From Pontibacterium sp964228735 (GTDB lineage Bacteria > Pseudomonadota > Gammaproteobacteria > Pseudomonadales > Balneatricaceae), in assembly GCF_964228735.1 (NCBI RefSeq), contig NZ_CAXRBQ010000123.1:1-64000 (forward strand): 64,000 bases of DNA, in the 5' to 3' direction. The position numbers and the translations under genes are program-made. The notes under the pieces are model-generated. The model was not told where the DNA came from and made no database searches. It worked only from the letters and a program-made list of their open reading frames with translations. Position 1 is the first letter of the stretch, and each line of letters opens with the position of its first letter. Positions 44,911-54,420 of this stretch are shown here, one piece after another.

Positions 44911-46086
44911 CTACTTGGACAGGTACTTGATCCCCTGTTCGATGCCGTCGAGTGTCAGTGGATACATCTGATCCTCCATGATCTGCTGGATCATGCTGAT
45001 GCTGTGGGTGTAGTTCCAGTAGCGTTGCTGGCTAGGGTTGAGCCAGATCACCTTGTCCCAGGTCTCCTTGATCCGTTGCAGCCAGACTTGGCCTGGTTCG
45101 TCGTTCATGTGCTCCACGCTGCCGAAACGATCCACAATCTCATAAGGAGACATGGAGGCGTCGCCGATAAAGATCACCCGGTAGTCGGGGCCATAGGTGT
45201 GCAGTACGTCGAGGGTGGAGATCTTCTCGGCAAAGCGGCGGCTGTTGTCCTTCCAGACGTGCTCGTAAACACAGTTGTGGAAGTAGAAGTACTCCAGGTG
45301 CTTGAACTCGGTGCGGGCGGCTGAGAACAGCTCCTCGCAGACGCGGATATAGGGATCCATCGAGCCACCCACGTCGAGGAAGAGCAAGACCTTGGCCGCG
45401 TTGTGGCGCTCGGGCACCATCTTGATGTCCAAGAGGCCGGCATTATTGGCAGTAGACTGGATCGTGTCGTCCAGATCCAGCTCTTCGGCCGCGCCGGTGC
45501 GGGCAAACTGGCGCAGTTTGCGCAGGGCAACTTTGATGTTGCGGGTGCCCAGCTCCACGCTGTCGTCCAGGTTGCGGAACTGGCGTTTCTCCCACACTTT
45601 GACTGCACGTTTGTTCTTGCTCTCGCCGCCAACCCGAATCCCTTCCGGGTTATAGCCGCTGTGGCCAAAGGGGGAGGTGCCGCCGGTACCGATCCACTTG
45701 TTGCCGCCGGAATGGCGTTCTTTCTGCTCCTCCAGCCGCTCTTTCAGGGTGTCGAGCAGGGCTTCCAGGCCGCCCATTGCTTCGATCTCCGCTTTCTCTT
45801 CGTCGGAGAGCTGGCGCAGGAAGTTGGCTTCCAACCAGTGTTCCGGAATCAACGCGTCGGCAAAGTCTTCTATCAGCTCCAGATCCTTGAAGTAGGCACC
45901 GAACGCCTGGTCGAAGCGGTCGAAGTATTTCTCGTCCTTGATCAGGCAGGTGCGTGCGAGCAGGTAGAACTCGTCGGCACTGCAGAAAACCAGCCGCGCC
46001 TGCAAGGCTTCCAGCAGGATCAAAAGCTCCTTGATGGTGACCGGGACACCACTCTTACGCAGGTGGTAGAAGAGGTCGATCAGCAT
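44911..46086 (-). CDS. VWA domain protein, CoxE-like
   Basis: 391 aa cytoplasmic protein. The N-terminal part (LIDLFYHLRKSGVPVTIKELLILLEAL) and the C-terminal von Willebrand A domain with a metal-site motif LFLDVGGSMDPY match the CoxE-like family. The ATG shares a base with the stop of the MoxR gene (TGATG), so the two are translated together. MoxR-VWA pairs act as chaperones in metal-cofactor or complex assembly; the client here is unknown. Confidence 0.9.
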   Translation of the reverse strand: MLIDLFYHLRKSGVPVTIKELLILLEALQARLVFCSADEFYLLARTCLIKDEKYFDRFDQAFGAYFKDLELIEDFADALIPEHWLEANFLRQLSDEEKAEIEAMGGLEALLDTLKERLEEQKERHSGGNKWIGTGGTSPFGHSGYNPEGIRVGGESKNKRAVKVWEKRQFRNLDDSVELGTRNIKVALRKLRQFARTGAAEELDLDDTIQSTANNAGLLDIKMVPERHNAAKVLLFLDVGGSMDPYIRVCEELFSAARTEFKHLEYFYFHNCVYEHVWKDNSRRFAEKISTLDVLHTYGPDYRVIFIGDASMSPYEIVDRFGSVEHMNDEPGQVWLQRIKETWDKVIWLNPSQQRYWNYTHSISMIQQIMEDQMYPLTLDGIEQGIKYLSK

Positions 46087-46931
46087 CAGCGGTTATCCCG
46101 ACGCGCCATAAAAGCCAGGCGTTGCAACATGTGCAGGTCCTGCTCGTTCTTCAGCAGAGCGCCGTAAAGTGGCGGCATCGCCTGTGATGGATCACGGTTG
46201 ATCAAGGCGTCACGGGAGATATCGTCGGACAGCAGTAGTTTCAGCCAGTCGATCAGCTCGGAGGTGGACGGTTTCTTGCGCAGGCCGTTGACGTTACGTA
46301 CCTGGAAGAAGATCTCCAGTGCTTCGCGCACCAGCTCCTGCTTAATTTCAGGGAAGTGCACATCCACGATCTGGTGCATGGTCGCCTGATCAGGGAAGTT
46401 GATGTAGTGGAAGAAGCAGCGGCGCAGGAACGCGTCCGGCAGTTCCTTCTCGTTGTTGGAGGTGATGATAATAATCGGGCGGTGTTTCGCCTGCACGCGT
46501 TCACCGGTTTCGTAAACGAAGAACTCCATCTTATCGAGCTCAACCAGCAGATCATTCGGGAATTCGATATCGGCTTTATCCACTTCGTCGATCAGCAGAA
46601 CCACCTGCTCCTCAGAGTCGAACGCCTGCCATAACATCCCTTTTTTGATGTAGTTGGCGATGTCGTGCACCCGGTCATCACCGAGCTGGGAGTCACGCAG
46701 GCGGCTTACCGCATCGTATTCGTACAGACCCTGCTGGGCTTTAGTGGTGGATTTGATATGCCAACGCAGCAACTTCATGCCCAGGGAGGCGGCCACTTCT
46801 TCCGCCAGCATGGTTTTACCGGTGCCCGGTTCGCCTTTGATCAGCAGTGGGCGCTGCAGGGTAATGGCGGCGTTAACAGCCATCTGCAGGTCTTCGGTGG
46901 CTACATACTGGTCGGTACCTTCAAATCTCAT
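46086..46931 (-). CDS. MoxR family AAA ATPase
   Basis: 281 aa. Walker A GEPGTGKTMLAEEVA (about 37), Walker B VVLLIDEVDKAD, sensor 1 IIITSNNEKELPDAFLRRC. MoxR-type chaperone ATPase working with the VWA protein encoded next. No recognised client gene lies beside it. Confidence 0.93.
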   Translation of the reverse strand: MRFEGTDQYVATEDLQMAVNAAITLQRPLLIKGEPGTGKTMLAEEVAASLGMKLLRWHIKSTTKAQQGLYEYDAVSRLRDSQLGDDRVHDIANYIKKGMLWQAFDSEEQVVLLIDEVDKADIEFPNDLLVELDKMEFFVYETGERVQAKHRPIIIITSNNEKELPDAFLRRCFFHYINFPDQATMHQIVDVHFPEIKQELVREALEIFFQVRNVNGLRKKPSTSELIDWLKLLLSDDISRDALINRDPSQAMPPLYGALLKNEQDLHMLQRLAFMARRDNR

Positions 46932-47120
46932 CCAACATATCCTCCTGTGTCCGGAACCGGCAGTGTACCAAAAGGGTTTCGAAGGATGCTAATAAATACG
47001 GGTTATCATGTAATTTGGTAGGGGTTGTTTGTGCTAAAAATAACCAGCCCGGTTCTATTTAAGAGACTCTGACGGTAGTATTGCTGGAACTCTTTTTGAG
47101 ATGTATTGATTGGAAGGTGT

Positions 47121-49313
47121 ATGGCAGGTTCCATCGATGAGCTCAGCGCTGAGCCCGGTTCTGCAGTAGCGCAACCCGAAGTCCCGATGACAGTGGAGGA
47201 GCTGGACCAGATCCTCAAACTGCAGCAAGAGCTGTTTGCCAGTGTGGCGCGTAACGACGACCATCTGTCGATTATTGCGCAGATCTGTGCCCTGGCGGAA
47301 GGCTTCCTGCCCAATGCGGTGGCGTCGGTCATGCTGCTTGACCCGCAAACCGGGTTGATGAATGTGCTCTCCGCACCGAGTGTGCCGCAGCAGGGGATCG
47401 AAGCCCTGCATGGCCTCAAACCCGGGAAGTCGGGTGGTTCCTGCGGCAATGCCGTCTTTTCCAATCAGCCAGTGTATGTTCAGGACACCTTCACCGATCC
47501 CCGTTGGGCGGATCTGAGGCAGATCGCCTACGACTTTAACCTGTGCTCCTGTTGGTCGACGCCGGTGCGCAACGAAAAGCTGGAAGCGATTGGCTCTTTT
47601 GCACTTTCCTCCTTTGAACACCGTTTCCCGTCTGCTTTTCATAAACGCCTGCTGGAAGTTGGCGCGCATATCATCAGTATCGTATTGGCGCGTCAGGGAC
47701 AGGTTGAGGACCTGGAGGCCAGCCGCAAGCGGATCGAGCTGATGGGGACCGTTCTGACTCAGTCTTCGGAAGGGGTGCTGGTGACCGATGAGCACAACCG
47801 CATCGTTGAAACCAACGCTGCGTTTGAGCGTATTACGGGTTACCGCAATGATGAGGTGCGCGGTCGCGATCCTAAGTTGCTCTCTTCCGGTTTGCAGGAC
47901 ACTGCTTTCTACGAACGGATGTGGGCCGAACTGTTGCTGCATGATTCGTGGCACGGCGAAATTACCAATATGCGCAAAGACGGCTCGGCATTGTGCCAGT
48001 GGATGAGCCTGAGTGTGATCCGCGACCCGATGGGACGTATCCGCAACCATGTGGCGGTGTTTACCGACCTGACTGAACTGAAAGCGGGTAAGGAGAAACT
48101 GGTTCACGCGTTGGAGCATGACCAACTCACCGGTTTGCCCAACAAGTCCAAGCTGAACATGCTACTGGATGAAGGAACTCACAACCGCTCATTGCTGCTG
48201 TTGAATGTGGATAACTTCAGCTACATCAATACCGGCTACAGCCTGGCCTTTGGCGACAAACTGCTGTGTGCCATTGCCCGCCGCCTGCTTGAGATCGAAC
48301 CTGAGGCCCAGATTTTCAGAATCAACGCCGATGAGTTTGCGTTGTACTTCGATCGTGAGGTTGACTTGGTGGCGGCAAATGCCCGCGTACAGAAACAGTT
48401 CTTCTCCCGCCAGATCAATGTGGAAGACTTAGGCTTTAACATTACCTTTACCGCCGGTGGCGCCGTTGGCCACGAAGGTCTGGCGAGTAAAGCGGTGCAA
48501 GCGCTGCGTAAAGCGCGTGAGTTGGGTAAGAACCAGTTCCACCTCTATGCTGCGGACAGCGACGAGCCGGATCAGGCAAAACGTGCCGAGCATATCTATT
48601 GGAACGGTATGCTGCACGACGCACTGGCGAACGGTGGCATCGAGCCTTATTTCCAGGGGATTCGTGATAACCGCACGGGCGAGATCGTTAAATATGAAGC
48701 ACTGGTGCGCCTGATCGAGGGCGGCACGGTGCATAGCCCTTACCACTTTCTGGAAGCGGCCCGTCTGTCGGGGCTGTTGCCGCTGATCACCCGCCGTGTG
48801 ATTGACCGAGGTTTTGCCCAGATTGCCGGTACAGCCATTGAGTTGTCGATCAACGTTACTGAAGAGGACCTCAACCAGCACTACTTGGAGCAGTACCTGG
48901 AAACTAAGCTGGCCGAATATGCGGTGCAGCCGGAGCAGGTAACGCTGGAGATTCTGGAAGGGGTCAGCTCAACGGGTAAGAAGAACCATATCAAGCAACT
49001 GCGTGCATTGAAGGCACGTGGTTATTACCTGGCGATTGATGACTTTGGCACTGAATACTCAAATTTCGAGCGCATCCTCGAGCTGAATGTGGATGTGGTG
49101 AAGATTGATGCCAAGTACATCAAGAACATCGCCGAGGACAACGCGAGCTACGAGATCACCCAGGCGATTGTGTATTTTGCTAAGAACGCGGGCATCGAAA
49201 CCGTGGCCGAGTTTGTCCACAGCGAGGCTGTTCAGGCGATCGTTGAAGAGTTGGGAATCGAGTATTCGCAGGGCTATCTGTTTAGCGAACCTGCATCAGA
49301 GATCAATCTGTAA
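47121..49313 (+). CDS. GAF-PAS-GGDEF-EAL protein, probable c-di-GMP phosphodiesterase
   Basis: 730 aa, soluble. Domains in order: GAF (about 30-190), PAS (about 200-320), GGDEF-like (about 330-490) and EAL (about 500-728). The GGDEF signature reads INADEF (about 400), so cyclase activity is unlikely; it may be regulatory. The EAL part keeps YEALVRL, SINVT, LEILEG, DDFGTEYSN, KIDAKYI and QGYLF, so hydrolysis of c-di-GMP looks possible. ATG 47121 is preferred over a TTG five codons upstream. It likely tunes motility or attachment in response to a cytoplasmic signal sensed by GAF or PAS. Confidence 0.92.
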   Translation: MAGSIDELSAEPGSAVAQPEVPMTVEELDQILKLQQELFASVARNDDHLSIIAQICALAEGFLPNAVASVMLLDPQTGLMNVLSAPSVPQQGIEALHGLKPGKSGGSCGNAVFSNQPVYVQDTFTDPRWADLRQIAYDFNLCSCWSTPVRNEKLEAIGSFALSSFEHRFPSAFHKRLLEVGAHIISIVLARQGQVEDLEASRKRIELMGTVLTQSSEGVLVTDEHNRIVETNAAFERITGYRNDEVRGRDPKLLSSGLQDTAFYERMWAELLLHDSWHGEITNMRKDGSALCQWMSLSVIRDPMGRIRNHVAVFTDLTELKAGKEKLVHALEHDQLTGLPNKSKLNMLLDEGTHNRSLLLLNVDNFSYINTGYSLAFGDKLLCAIARRLLEIEPEAQIFRINADEFALYFDREVDLVAANARVQKQFFSRQINVEDLGFNITFTAGGAVGHEGLASKAVQALRKARELGKNQFHLYAADSDEPDQAKRAEHIYWNGMLHDALANGGIEPYFQGIRDNRTGEIVKYEALVRLIEGGTVHSPYHFLEAARLSGLLPLITRRVIDRGFAQIAGTAIELSINVTEEDLNQHYLEQYLETKLAEYAVQPEQVTLEILEGVSSTGKKNHIKQLRALKARGYYLAIDDFGTEYSNFERILELNVDVVKIDAKYIKNIAEDNASYEITQAIVYFAKNAGIETVAEFVHSEAVQAIVEELGIEYSQGYLFSEPASEINL

Positions 49314-49339
49314 GAAGAAAAGGAAGCTGAGAACCTTCC

Positions 49340-49621
49340 TTACACCTCAATATCAATCAGTGTGCCGATACGTTCGCTATCGGCCTGCAGGACCTTGGTG
49401 CCTGCTTCCGCTTCTGTTTTTGCCAGCTGCAGTTCAACCAGTGATGACTCGATCGGTTTATTGGCCACCGGAGCAAAAGTGTTGGAAGATTTCTGAGCGT
49501 CTGTAGTTTCAACCGGGGTATCGATGGGAGCCTGTGCGATCTCGGTTGCCGCCTGGTCCATGCGTTGTTGGGACTGGTTGATGGCCTGATAAGCCGACTG
49601 ACTGGCTGGCTGAATATCCAT
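49340..49621 (-). CDS. small protein with flagellar rod-like C-terminus
   Basis: 93 aa. The N-terminus is helical (ASQSAYQAINQSQQRMDQAATEIAQA), the middle is Pro/Thr-rich, and the C-terminus LVELQLAKTEAEAGTKVLQADSERIGTLIDIEV resembles (by eye) the terminal helix of flagellar rod and hook proteins (LV..Q..YEA..KV....E..G.LLDI). It lacks the rod body and may be a small surface or flagellum-associated protein. Convergent with the c-di-GMP protein. Function unproven. Confidence 0.6.
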   Translation of the reverse strand: MDIQPASQSAYQAINQSQQRMDQAATEIAQAPIDTPVETTDAQKSSNTFAPVANKPIESSLVELQLAKTEAEAGTKVLQADSERIGTLIDIEV

Positions 49622-49755
49622 GGCGGTTCTACCTGATTGGGTGAGATTCAGCTTCTAGAGTAGAGGTTAAAGATGACAGTTACTAGTGTAACTCATACTT
49701 TTTTCGTAGTTCCGTTCCTGCATCAGGCCTTTTGTTGATCTCAGGCAGATAAAAT

Positions 49756-49790
49756 AAAACCCCGCCCAAGTTGCCCTGAGCGAGGTTTTC
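49756..49790 (-). terminator. terminator after ppa
   Basis: On the minus strand AAAACCTCGC pairs with GCGGGGTTTT (one G-T pair), with an inner stem-loop, followed by ATTTT. Confidence 0.8.
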
Positions 49791-49823
49791 TAAAGCGTTA
49801 AGCCGCCTGAGGCTGCTTGCGTA

Positions 49824-50357
49824 TTATTTAGCCGCTTCGTATGCAGCTGCAGCTTCAACAATCGCAGCGCGTGCAGCGTCAGCGTTGTCCCAGCCTTCAA
49901 CTTTAACCCACTTGCCTTCTTCCAGACCTTTGTAGTTCTCGAAGAAGTGCTTGATGCGGTCACGCATCAGCTGAGGTACGTCTTCGATGTCCTGAACATC
50001 TTTGTACGCTTTAGTCAGCTTGTCGTGAGGAACAGCAACCAGCTTAGCATCTTCGCCTGCTTCGTCGGTCATGTTCAGAACGCCTACAGGACGGCAACGG
50101 ATTACAGAACCTGGAATTACCGGGTATGGAGTCAGAACCAGTACGTCCAACGCGTCGCCATCGTCAGCCAGGGTGTTGTTGATGTAACCGTAGTTAGCTG
50201 GGTAGAACATAGGAGCAGCCATGAAACGGTCAACGAAGATCGCATCTTCTTCTTTCTCGATCTCGTATTTAACCGGAGAGCTCTCTGCCGGGATTTCGAT
50301 CACAACGTAGATGTCGTTTGGCAGTTCTTTACCTGCAGGGATTTTAGCGAAGCTCAT
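49824..50357 (-). CDS. ppa: inorganic pyrophosphatase (family I)
   Basis: 177 aa soluble family I enzyme. It has KYEIEKEEDAIFVDRF, the signature DGDALDVLVLTPYP (metal-binding Asp residues) and VPHDKLTKAYKDVQDIEDVP. It hydrolyses pyrophosphate to drive biosynthesis. Monocistronic by its terminator. Confidence 0.98.
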   Translation of the reverse strand: MSFAKIPAGKELPNDIYVVIEIPAESSPVKYEIEKEEDAIFVDRFMAAPMFYPANYGYINNTLADDGDALDVLVLTPYPVIPGSVIRCRPVGVLNMTDEAGEDAKLVAVPHDKLTKAYKDVQDIEDVPQLMRDRIKHFFENYKGLEEGKWVKVEGWDNADAARAAIVEAAAAYEAAK

Positions 50358-50475
50358 GCTTGTCTTCCTGTTAACGATTAATAAATTCAGTGATGGGCGG
50401 ATTATACCCAGATCGTAAACGGTCGATGAATACGACTTAACGCTGAGGATAATCCGCTGAAAAGAGTATTTTTGC

Positions 50476-51477
50476 TTAGCTGTTCAGCTTAGCCGCCTGG
50501 GATTCTTCGTTACCCTGGTGGTACTCGATCGCGGTTGCCACTTCATTGTGGGAGCCCAGAGCAACAGACACACGCTGGTGAATGTGGCTTGGCTCGATAT
50601 CCAGAATGTTTTCGTAGCAGGTGCTTGCCTTACCGCTGGCCTGTTCGATCAGCAGGCCCATTGGGTTACCTTCGTACATCAGGCGCAGTTTGCCTGGTTT
50701 CTTAGGATCGCGCTGATCCCAAGGGTAGCTAAAGATACCGCCGCGGGTCAGTACACGGTGTACTTCGGCAACCATGGATGCAACCCAACGCATGTTGAAG
50801 TTCTTGCCACGCGGACCTTCAGCACCCTGCAGCAGGTCACTGATGTAGCTCTGCATCTGTGGTTCCCAGAAGCGCTGGTTGGACATGTTGATAGCGAACT
50901 CTTTAGTGTCAGCCGGGATAGTTACGTTCTGCTCGGTCAGCAGGAAGTCACCGGTGTGCGCCAGAGTGAACATGTTAACGCCGGAACCGGTGGTCAGGGT
51001 CAGTACTGCGGATGGACCGTACAGTACGTAACCGGATGCAACCTGTGCGCGACCTTTCTGCAGGTACGCTTTTTCATCAGCGCCGGTCAGGCCTTTAGGC
51101 AGTTCCAGAATAGAGAAAATAGTACCCACGGAGACGTTAACGTCGATGTTGGAGGAACCGTCCAGTGGGTCGAAGATAATCAGGTAGCGACCGTCCGCGT
51201 GACCTGCAACCGGGTCGTCTTCCTCTTCAGACGCGATACCGGCAACCAGCGGGTTATCCAGCATGACCTTTTTCAGTACGTCGTTGGCGATGACGTCCAG
51301 CTTTTTCTGCGTCTCACCCTGAACATTGGTGTTGTCTGTGGTGCCCAGTACACCCGCCAGTGCGCCTTCACGCAGCTGAATGGCGATCTCTTTACAGGCG
51401 ATCATCAGAGTGTCAATCAGGTCAACCAGGTTGGTGTCCGTTTTTTGGTGGGTCAGAAACTGGCTCAGAGTCTGCAT
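50476..51477 (-). CDS. fbp: fructose-1,6-bisphosphatase class I
   Basis: 333 aa. It has the metal-binding EEDDPV and DPLDGSSNIDVNVSVGTIFSI motifs, and the substrate site LTRGGIFSYPWDQRDPKKPGKLR. Gluconeogenic enzyme. The start at 51477 is by homology (MQTLSQFLTHQKTD); the frame opens 30 codons earlier with no better site. Confidence 0.97.
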   Translation of the reverse strand: MQTLSQFLTHQKTDTNLVDLIDTLMIACKEIAIQLREGALAGVLGTTDNTNVQGETQKKLDVIANDVLKKVMLDNPLVAGIASEEEDDPVAGHADGRYLIIFDPLDGSSNIDVNVSVGTIFSILELPKGLTGADEKAYLQKGRAQVASGYVLYGPSAVLTLTTGSGVNMFTLAHTGDFLLTEQNVTIPADTKEFAINMSNQRFWEPQMQSYISDLLQGAEGPRGKNFNMRWVASMVAEVHRVLTRGGIFSYPWDQRDPKKPGKLRLMYEGNPMGLLIEQASGKASTCYENILDIEPSHIHQRVSVALGSHNEVATAIEYHQGNEESQAAKLNS

Positions 51478-51687
51478 CAGATCTGTATCTCTCCGCTTGT
51501 GGCAGGTTGGTAAATTGCAGGTTGGTATTTGGGTGGCGATTTTACGTGATATGGCCACGGATTGCATGGCCTGCAGGTCAATTAGTGGGCTTTTTTACGA
51601 ATTCCTTCGTAGAGGTAACGCGACTGCCGGGAAAGCTGTAAAAAACTGTTATTATGGAACGTATTGATTGATCAGGGAGTTTGCTAA

Positions 51688-53058
51688 GTGCATATCCACA
51701 TTCTTGGAATTTGCGGCACCTTTATGGGGTCGTTGGCGTTGTTGGCAAAAGAGCTGGGGCATAAGGTGACCGGCTCCGATGCCAACGTGTATCCACCGAT
51801 GAGCACCCAGCTGGAAGCGCAGGGGATTGAACTGATGGAAGGCTATGATCCTGCCCATCTGCAACCCGAGCCGGATCTCGTGGTGGTCGGTAACGCCATG
51901 AGCCGCGGTAACCCGGCGGTGGAGTATGTGCTGGATAAAGGGCTGAAATACACCTCGGGACCCGCCTGGCTGCACGACGCATTGCTGCGGGATTGCTGGG
52001 TGCTGGCGGTGTCCGGCACGCACGGTAAAACCACCACCGCCACCATGCTGGCCTGGGTTCTGGAGCACGCTGGTATGAAGCCGGGATTCCTGATTGGTGG
52101 TGTACCGAAAAACTTCCCGGTATCGGCGCGTGTGGGTGACTCACCGTTTTTTGTCATCGAGGCGGATGAATACGACACTGCGTTCTTCGATAAACGCTCC
52201 AAGTTTGTGCACTACTGCCCGCGGACCCTGATCCTGAACAACCTGGAATACGATCACGCGGATATCTTCCCGAATCTGGCGGCGATACAGACACAGTTTC
52301 ACCACTTGATTCGGATTGTACCGGGTAACGGCCAGGTCATCTTGCCACAGGGGCAACCTGCACTGGATGAGGTGCTGGAGAAAGGCTGCTGGACTGACGT
52401 TGTGCAGACCAGCGTTGACGGTGGCGATGCAGATTTTCAGGCCTGCCTGCTGGCAGAAGACGGCTCCCGCTTCGAAGTGCGTTTTAACGGTGAGGTGAAA
52501 GGCACCGTGAACTGGTCGATGACCGGCCTGCACAGCGTGAATAACGGCCTGGTAGCCATCGCTGCAGCACGCAATGTGGGCGTGCAGCCGGAACACGCCA
52601 TTGAGGCTTTGAACGAATTCGGTGGTGTGAAACGTCGTATGGAGCTGGTGGGGGATGTGGATAACGTCCGTGTATACGACGATTTTGCCCATCACCCAAC
52701 CGCGATTGAAACCACCCTGGCGGGATTGCGCGCCAATGTGGGAGATGCACCAATCATTGCGGTTATCGAACCACGCTCCAACACCATGCAGCAGGGTGTG
52801 CATCAGGATACGCTGGCAGCATCCACAGTGATGGCCGATCAGGTGTTCTGGTATCAGCCATCCCATCTGGATTGGTCTCTGCAAGAGGCGGTATCTGAAA
52901 GCCCGGTACCCGCAAAGGTATGCAGCGATACACAGGACATTATCGATCAGGTGGTTGCGCAGTCCGCACCGGGCACCCATGTGGTGGTGATGAGCAATGG
53001 GGGCTTTGAAGGTATTCACGGCCGCTTGGTCGATGCGCTGCAGGAGAAACAGGCATGA
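51688..53058 (+). CDS. mpl: UDP-N-acetylmuramate:L-alanyl-gamma-D-glutamyl-meso-diaminopimelate ligase
   Basis: 456 aa Mur ligase family enzyme that reuses murein tripeptide. ATP loop GTHGKTTTATMLAWVLEHAG, then EADEYDTAFFDKRSKFVHY and the C-terminal YDDFAHHPTAIETTL segment. The start codon is GTG with GGGAG eight bases upstream. It overlaps ubiX by 4 nt (ATGA). Confidence 0.97.
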   Translation: MHIHILGICGTFMGSLALLAKELGHKVTGSDANVYPPMSTQLEAQGIELMEGYDPAHLQPEPDLVVVGNAMSRGNPAVEYVLDKGLKYTSGPAWLHDALLRDCWVLAVSGTHGKTTTATMLAWVLEHAGMKPGFLIGGVPKNFPVSARVGDSPFFVIEADEYDTAFFDKRSKFVHYCPRTLILNNLEYDHADIFPNLAAIQTQFHHLIRIVPGNGQVILPQGQPALDEVLEKGCWTDVVQTSVDGGDADFQACLLAEDGSRFEVRFNGEVKGTVNWSMTGLHSVNNGLVAIAAARNVGVQPEHAIEALNEFGGVKRRMELVGDVDNVRVYDDFAHHPTAIETTLAGLRANVGDAPIIAVIEPRSNTMQQGVHQDTLAASTVMADQVFWYQPSHLDWSLQEAVSESPVPAKVCSDTQDIIDQVVAQSAPGTHVVVMSNGGFEGIHGRLVDALQEKQA

Positions 53059-53672
53059 AGCTGGACCGCGTAACGCTGGCGATCACCGGCGCGTCCGGTG
53101 CCCAGTATGGCCTGCGCCTGCTGGAATGCCTGGTGGCCGCAGATATTCAGGTGATGGTGCTGATCTCCCGCGCTGCGCAGGTGGTGATCGCAACGGAAAC
53201 CGATGTGAATCTGCCGGGTGGTACCGCTGAGCAGGAACAGTTTCTGACCACTCACTGCAATGCCAAAGCGGGGCAGATCCGTGTCTTCGGGCGCGAGCAG
53301 TGGATGTCGCCGGTGGCATCCGGTTCCGGAGCGCCGTCGGCGATGGTGGTGTGTCCGTGTAGCACCGGTACCTTATCAGCGATTGCCTGCGGTGCCAGCA
53401 ATAACCTGATTGAACGGGCGGCGGATGTGGCTTTGAAAGAGCGTCGCCAACTGATCCTAGTTCCGCGCGAAGCACCGTATTCAGAGATTCACCTGGAGCA
53501 TATGCTCAAGCTCACCCGCATGGGCGCAGTGGTGATCCCGGCCAGTCCGGGCTTTTACAATAAGCCAACCAGCGTTGAAGACATGATCGACTTCGTCGTA
53601 GCACGTATCCTCAATCAGCTGGGTGTTGAGCAGGACCTGATGCCACGCTGGGGTGATGATCTGATCAGGTGA
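53055..53672 (+). CDS. ubiX: flavin prenyltransferase UbiX
   Basis: 205 aa. It has ITGASGAQYGLRLLECL, the GSGAPSAMVVCPCSTGTLSAIACGAS segment (family SGS and CPCS motifs), LVPREAPYSEIHLEHMLKL and PASPGFYNKP. It makes the prenylated FMN cofactor used by UbiD in ubiquinone synthesis. Coupled to mpl by overlap. Confidence 0.97.
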   Translation: MKLDRVTLAITGASGAQYGLRLLECLVAADIQVMVLISRAAQVVIATETDVNLPGGTAEQEQFLTTHCNAKAGQIRVFGREQWMSPVASGSGAPSAMVVCPCSTGTLSAIACGASNNLIERAADVALKERRQLILVPREAPYSEIHLEHMLKLTRMGAVVIPASPGFYNKPTSVEDMIDFVVARILNQLGVEQDLMPRWGDDLIR

Positions 53673-53727
53673 AATCAGGTCGCGCACAGAGTAGAATTCG
53701 CCCCTTGTCTGATAACAGGTTTGAGTC

Positions 53728-54417
53728 ATGACCAAGATTTTAGCGCTGGATACCTCCACTGATGCCTGCTCCGTGGCGTTGGATATAAACGGAAACGTAA
53801 CGCAGGATTTCCGCATCATTCCTCGTCAGCACACCAAGCAGTTGTTGCCGATGGTGCAGGATATGCTGCGTGAACATGACCTGACTGTAGCGGATCTGGA
53901 CGCCATTGCCGTCGGGCGTGGACCGGGTTCATTTGCCGGTATCCGTATCGCCACCGGTGCCGCTCAGGGCCTGGCGTTTGCGGCGGAACTGCCAATGTTG
54001 CCAACCTCGACACTGGCGGCGATGGCGCTGAAAATTCACCGTGATACGGGCGCCGAGTATATTGTCACCGCACTGGATGCGCGTATGGACGAGATCTACT
54101 GCTGTGCGTACCAGATCCAGAACGGCTTGCCGGTGGAGCTGATGCCGGAAACCGTATGTGCACCACAGCAGCTGCAACTGCCGGATGCGGCAGATAGCTG
54201 GACCGTGGGTGGCAGCGGTTGGGTGTACCTGGACGTGATGTCTGCCGAGGTACAGCAGGCGGTAAAACCACTGGAAGAGATGATTTATCCGGCGGCCGCA
54301 GAGATTGTCACATTGGCATTGGAAGATTGGAACGCAGGGAAAGCCGTGGCGCCGGAAGAGGCGCTGCCGGTTTATTTGCGTGATGAAGTTGCATGGAAAA
54401 AGAAGGACCAGCAATAA
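53728..54417 (+). CDS. tsaB: tRNA threonylcarbamoyladenosine synthesis protein TsaB
   Basis: 229 aa ASKHA-fold protein. MTKILALDTSTDACSVAL at the N-terminus and GRGPGSFAGIRIATGAAQGLA are family motifs. It partners TsaD and TsaE in t6A37 modification of ANN-decoding tRNAs; those genes are not in the window. It is 55 nt after ubiX and 3 nt before uppP. Confidence 0.96.
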   Translation: MTKILALDTSTDACSVALDINGNVTQDFRIIPRQHTKQLLPMVQDMLREHDLTVADLDAIAVGRGPGSFAGIRIATGAAQGLAFAAELPMLPTSTLAAMALKIHRDTGAEYIVTALDARMDEIYCCAYQIQNGLPVELMPETVCAPQQLQLPDAADSWTVGGSGWVYLDVMSAEVQQAVKPLEEMIYPAAAEIVTLALEDWNAGKAVAPEEALPVYLRDEVAWKKKDQQ

Positions 54418-54420
54418 GTT

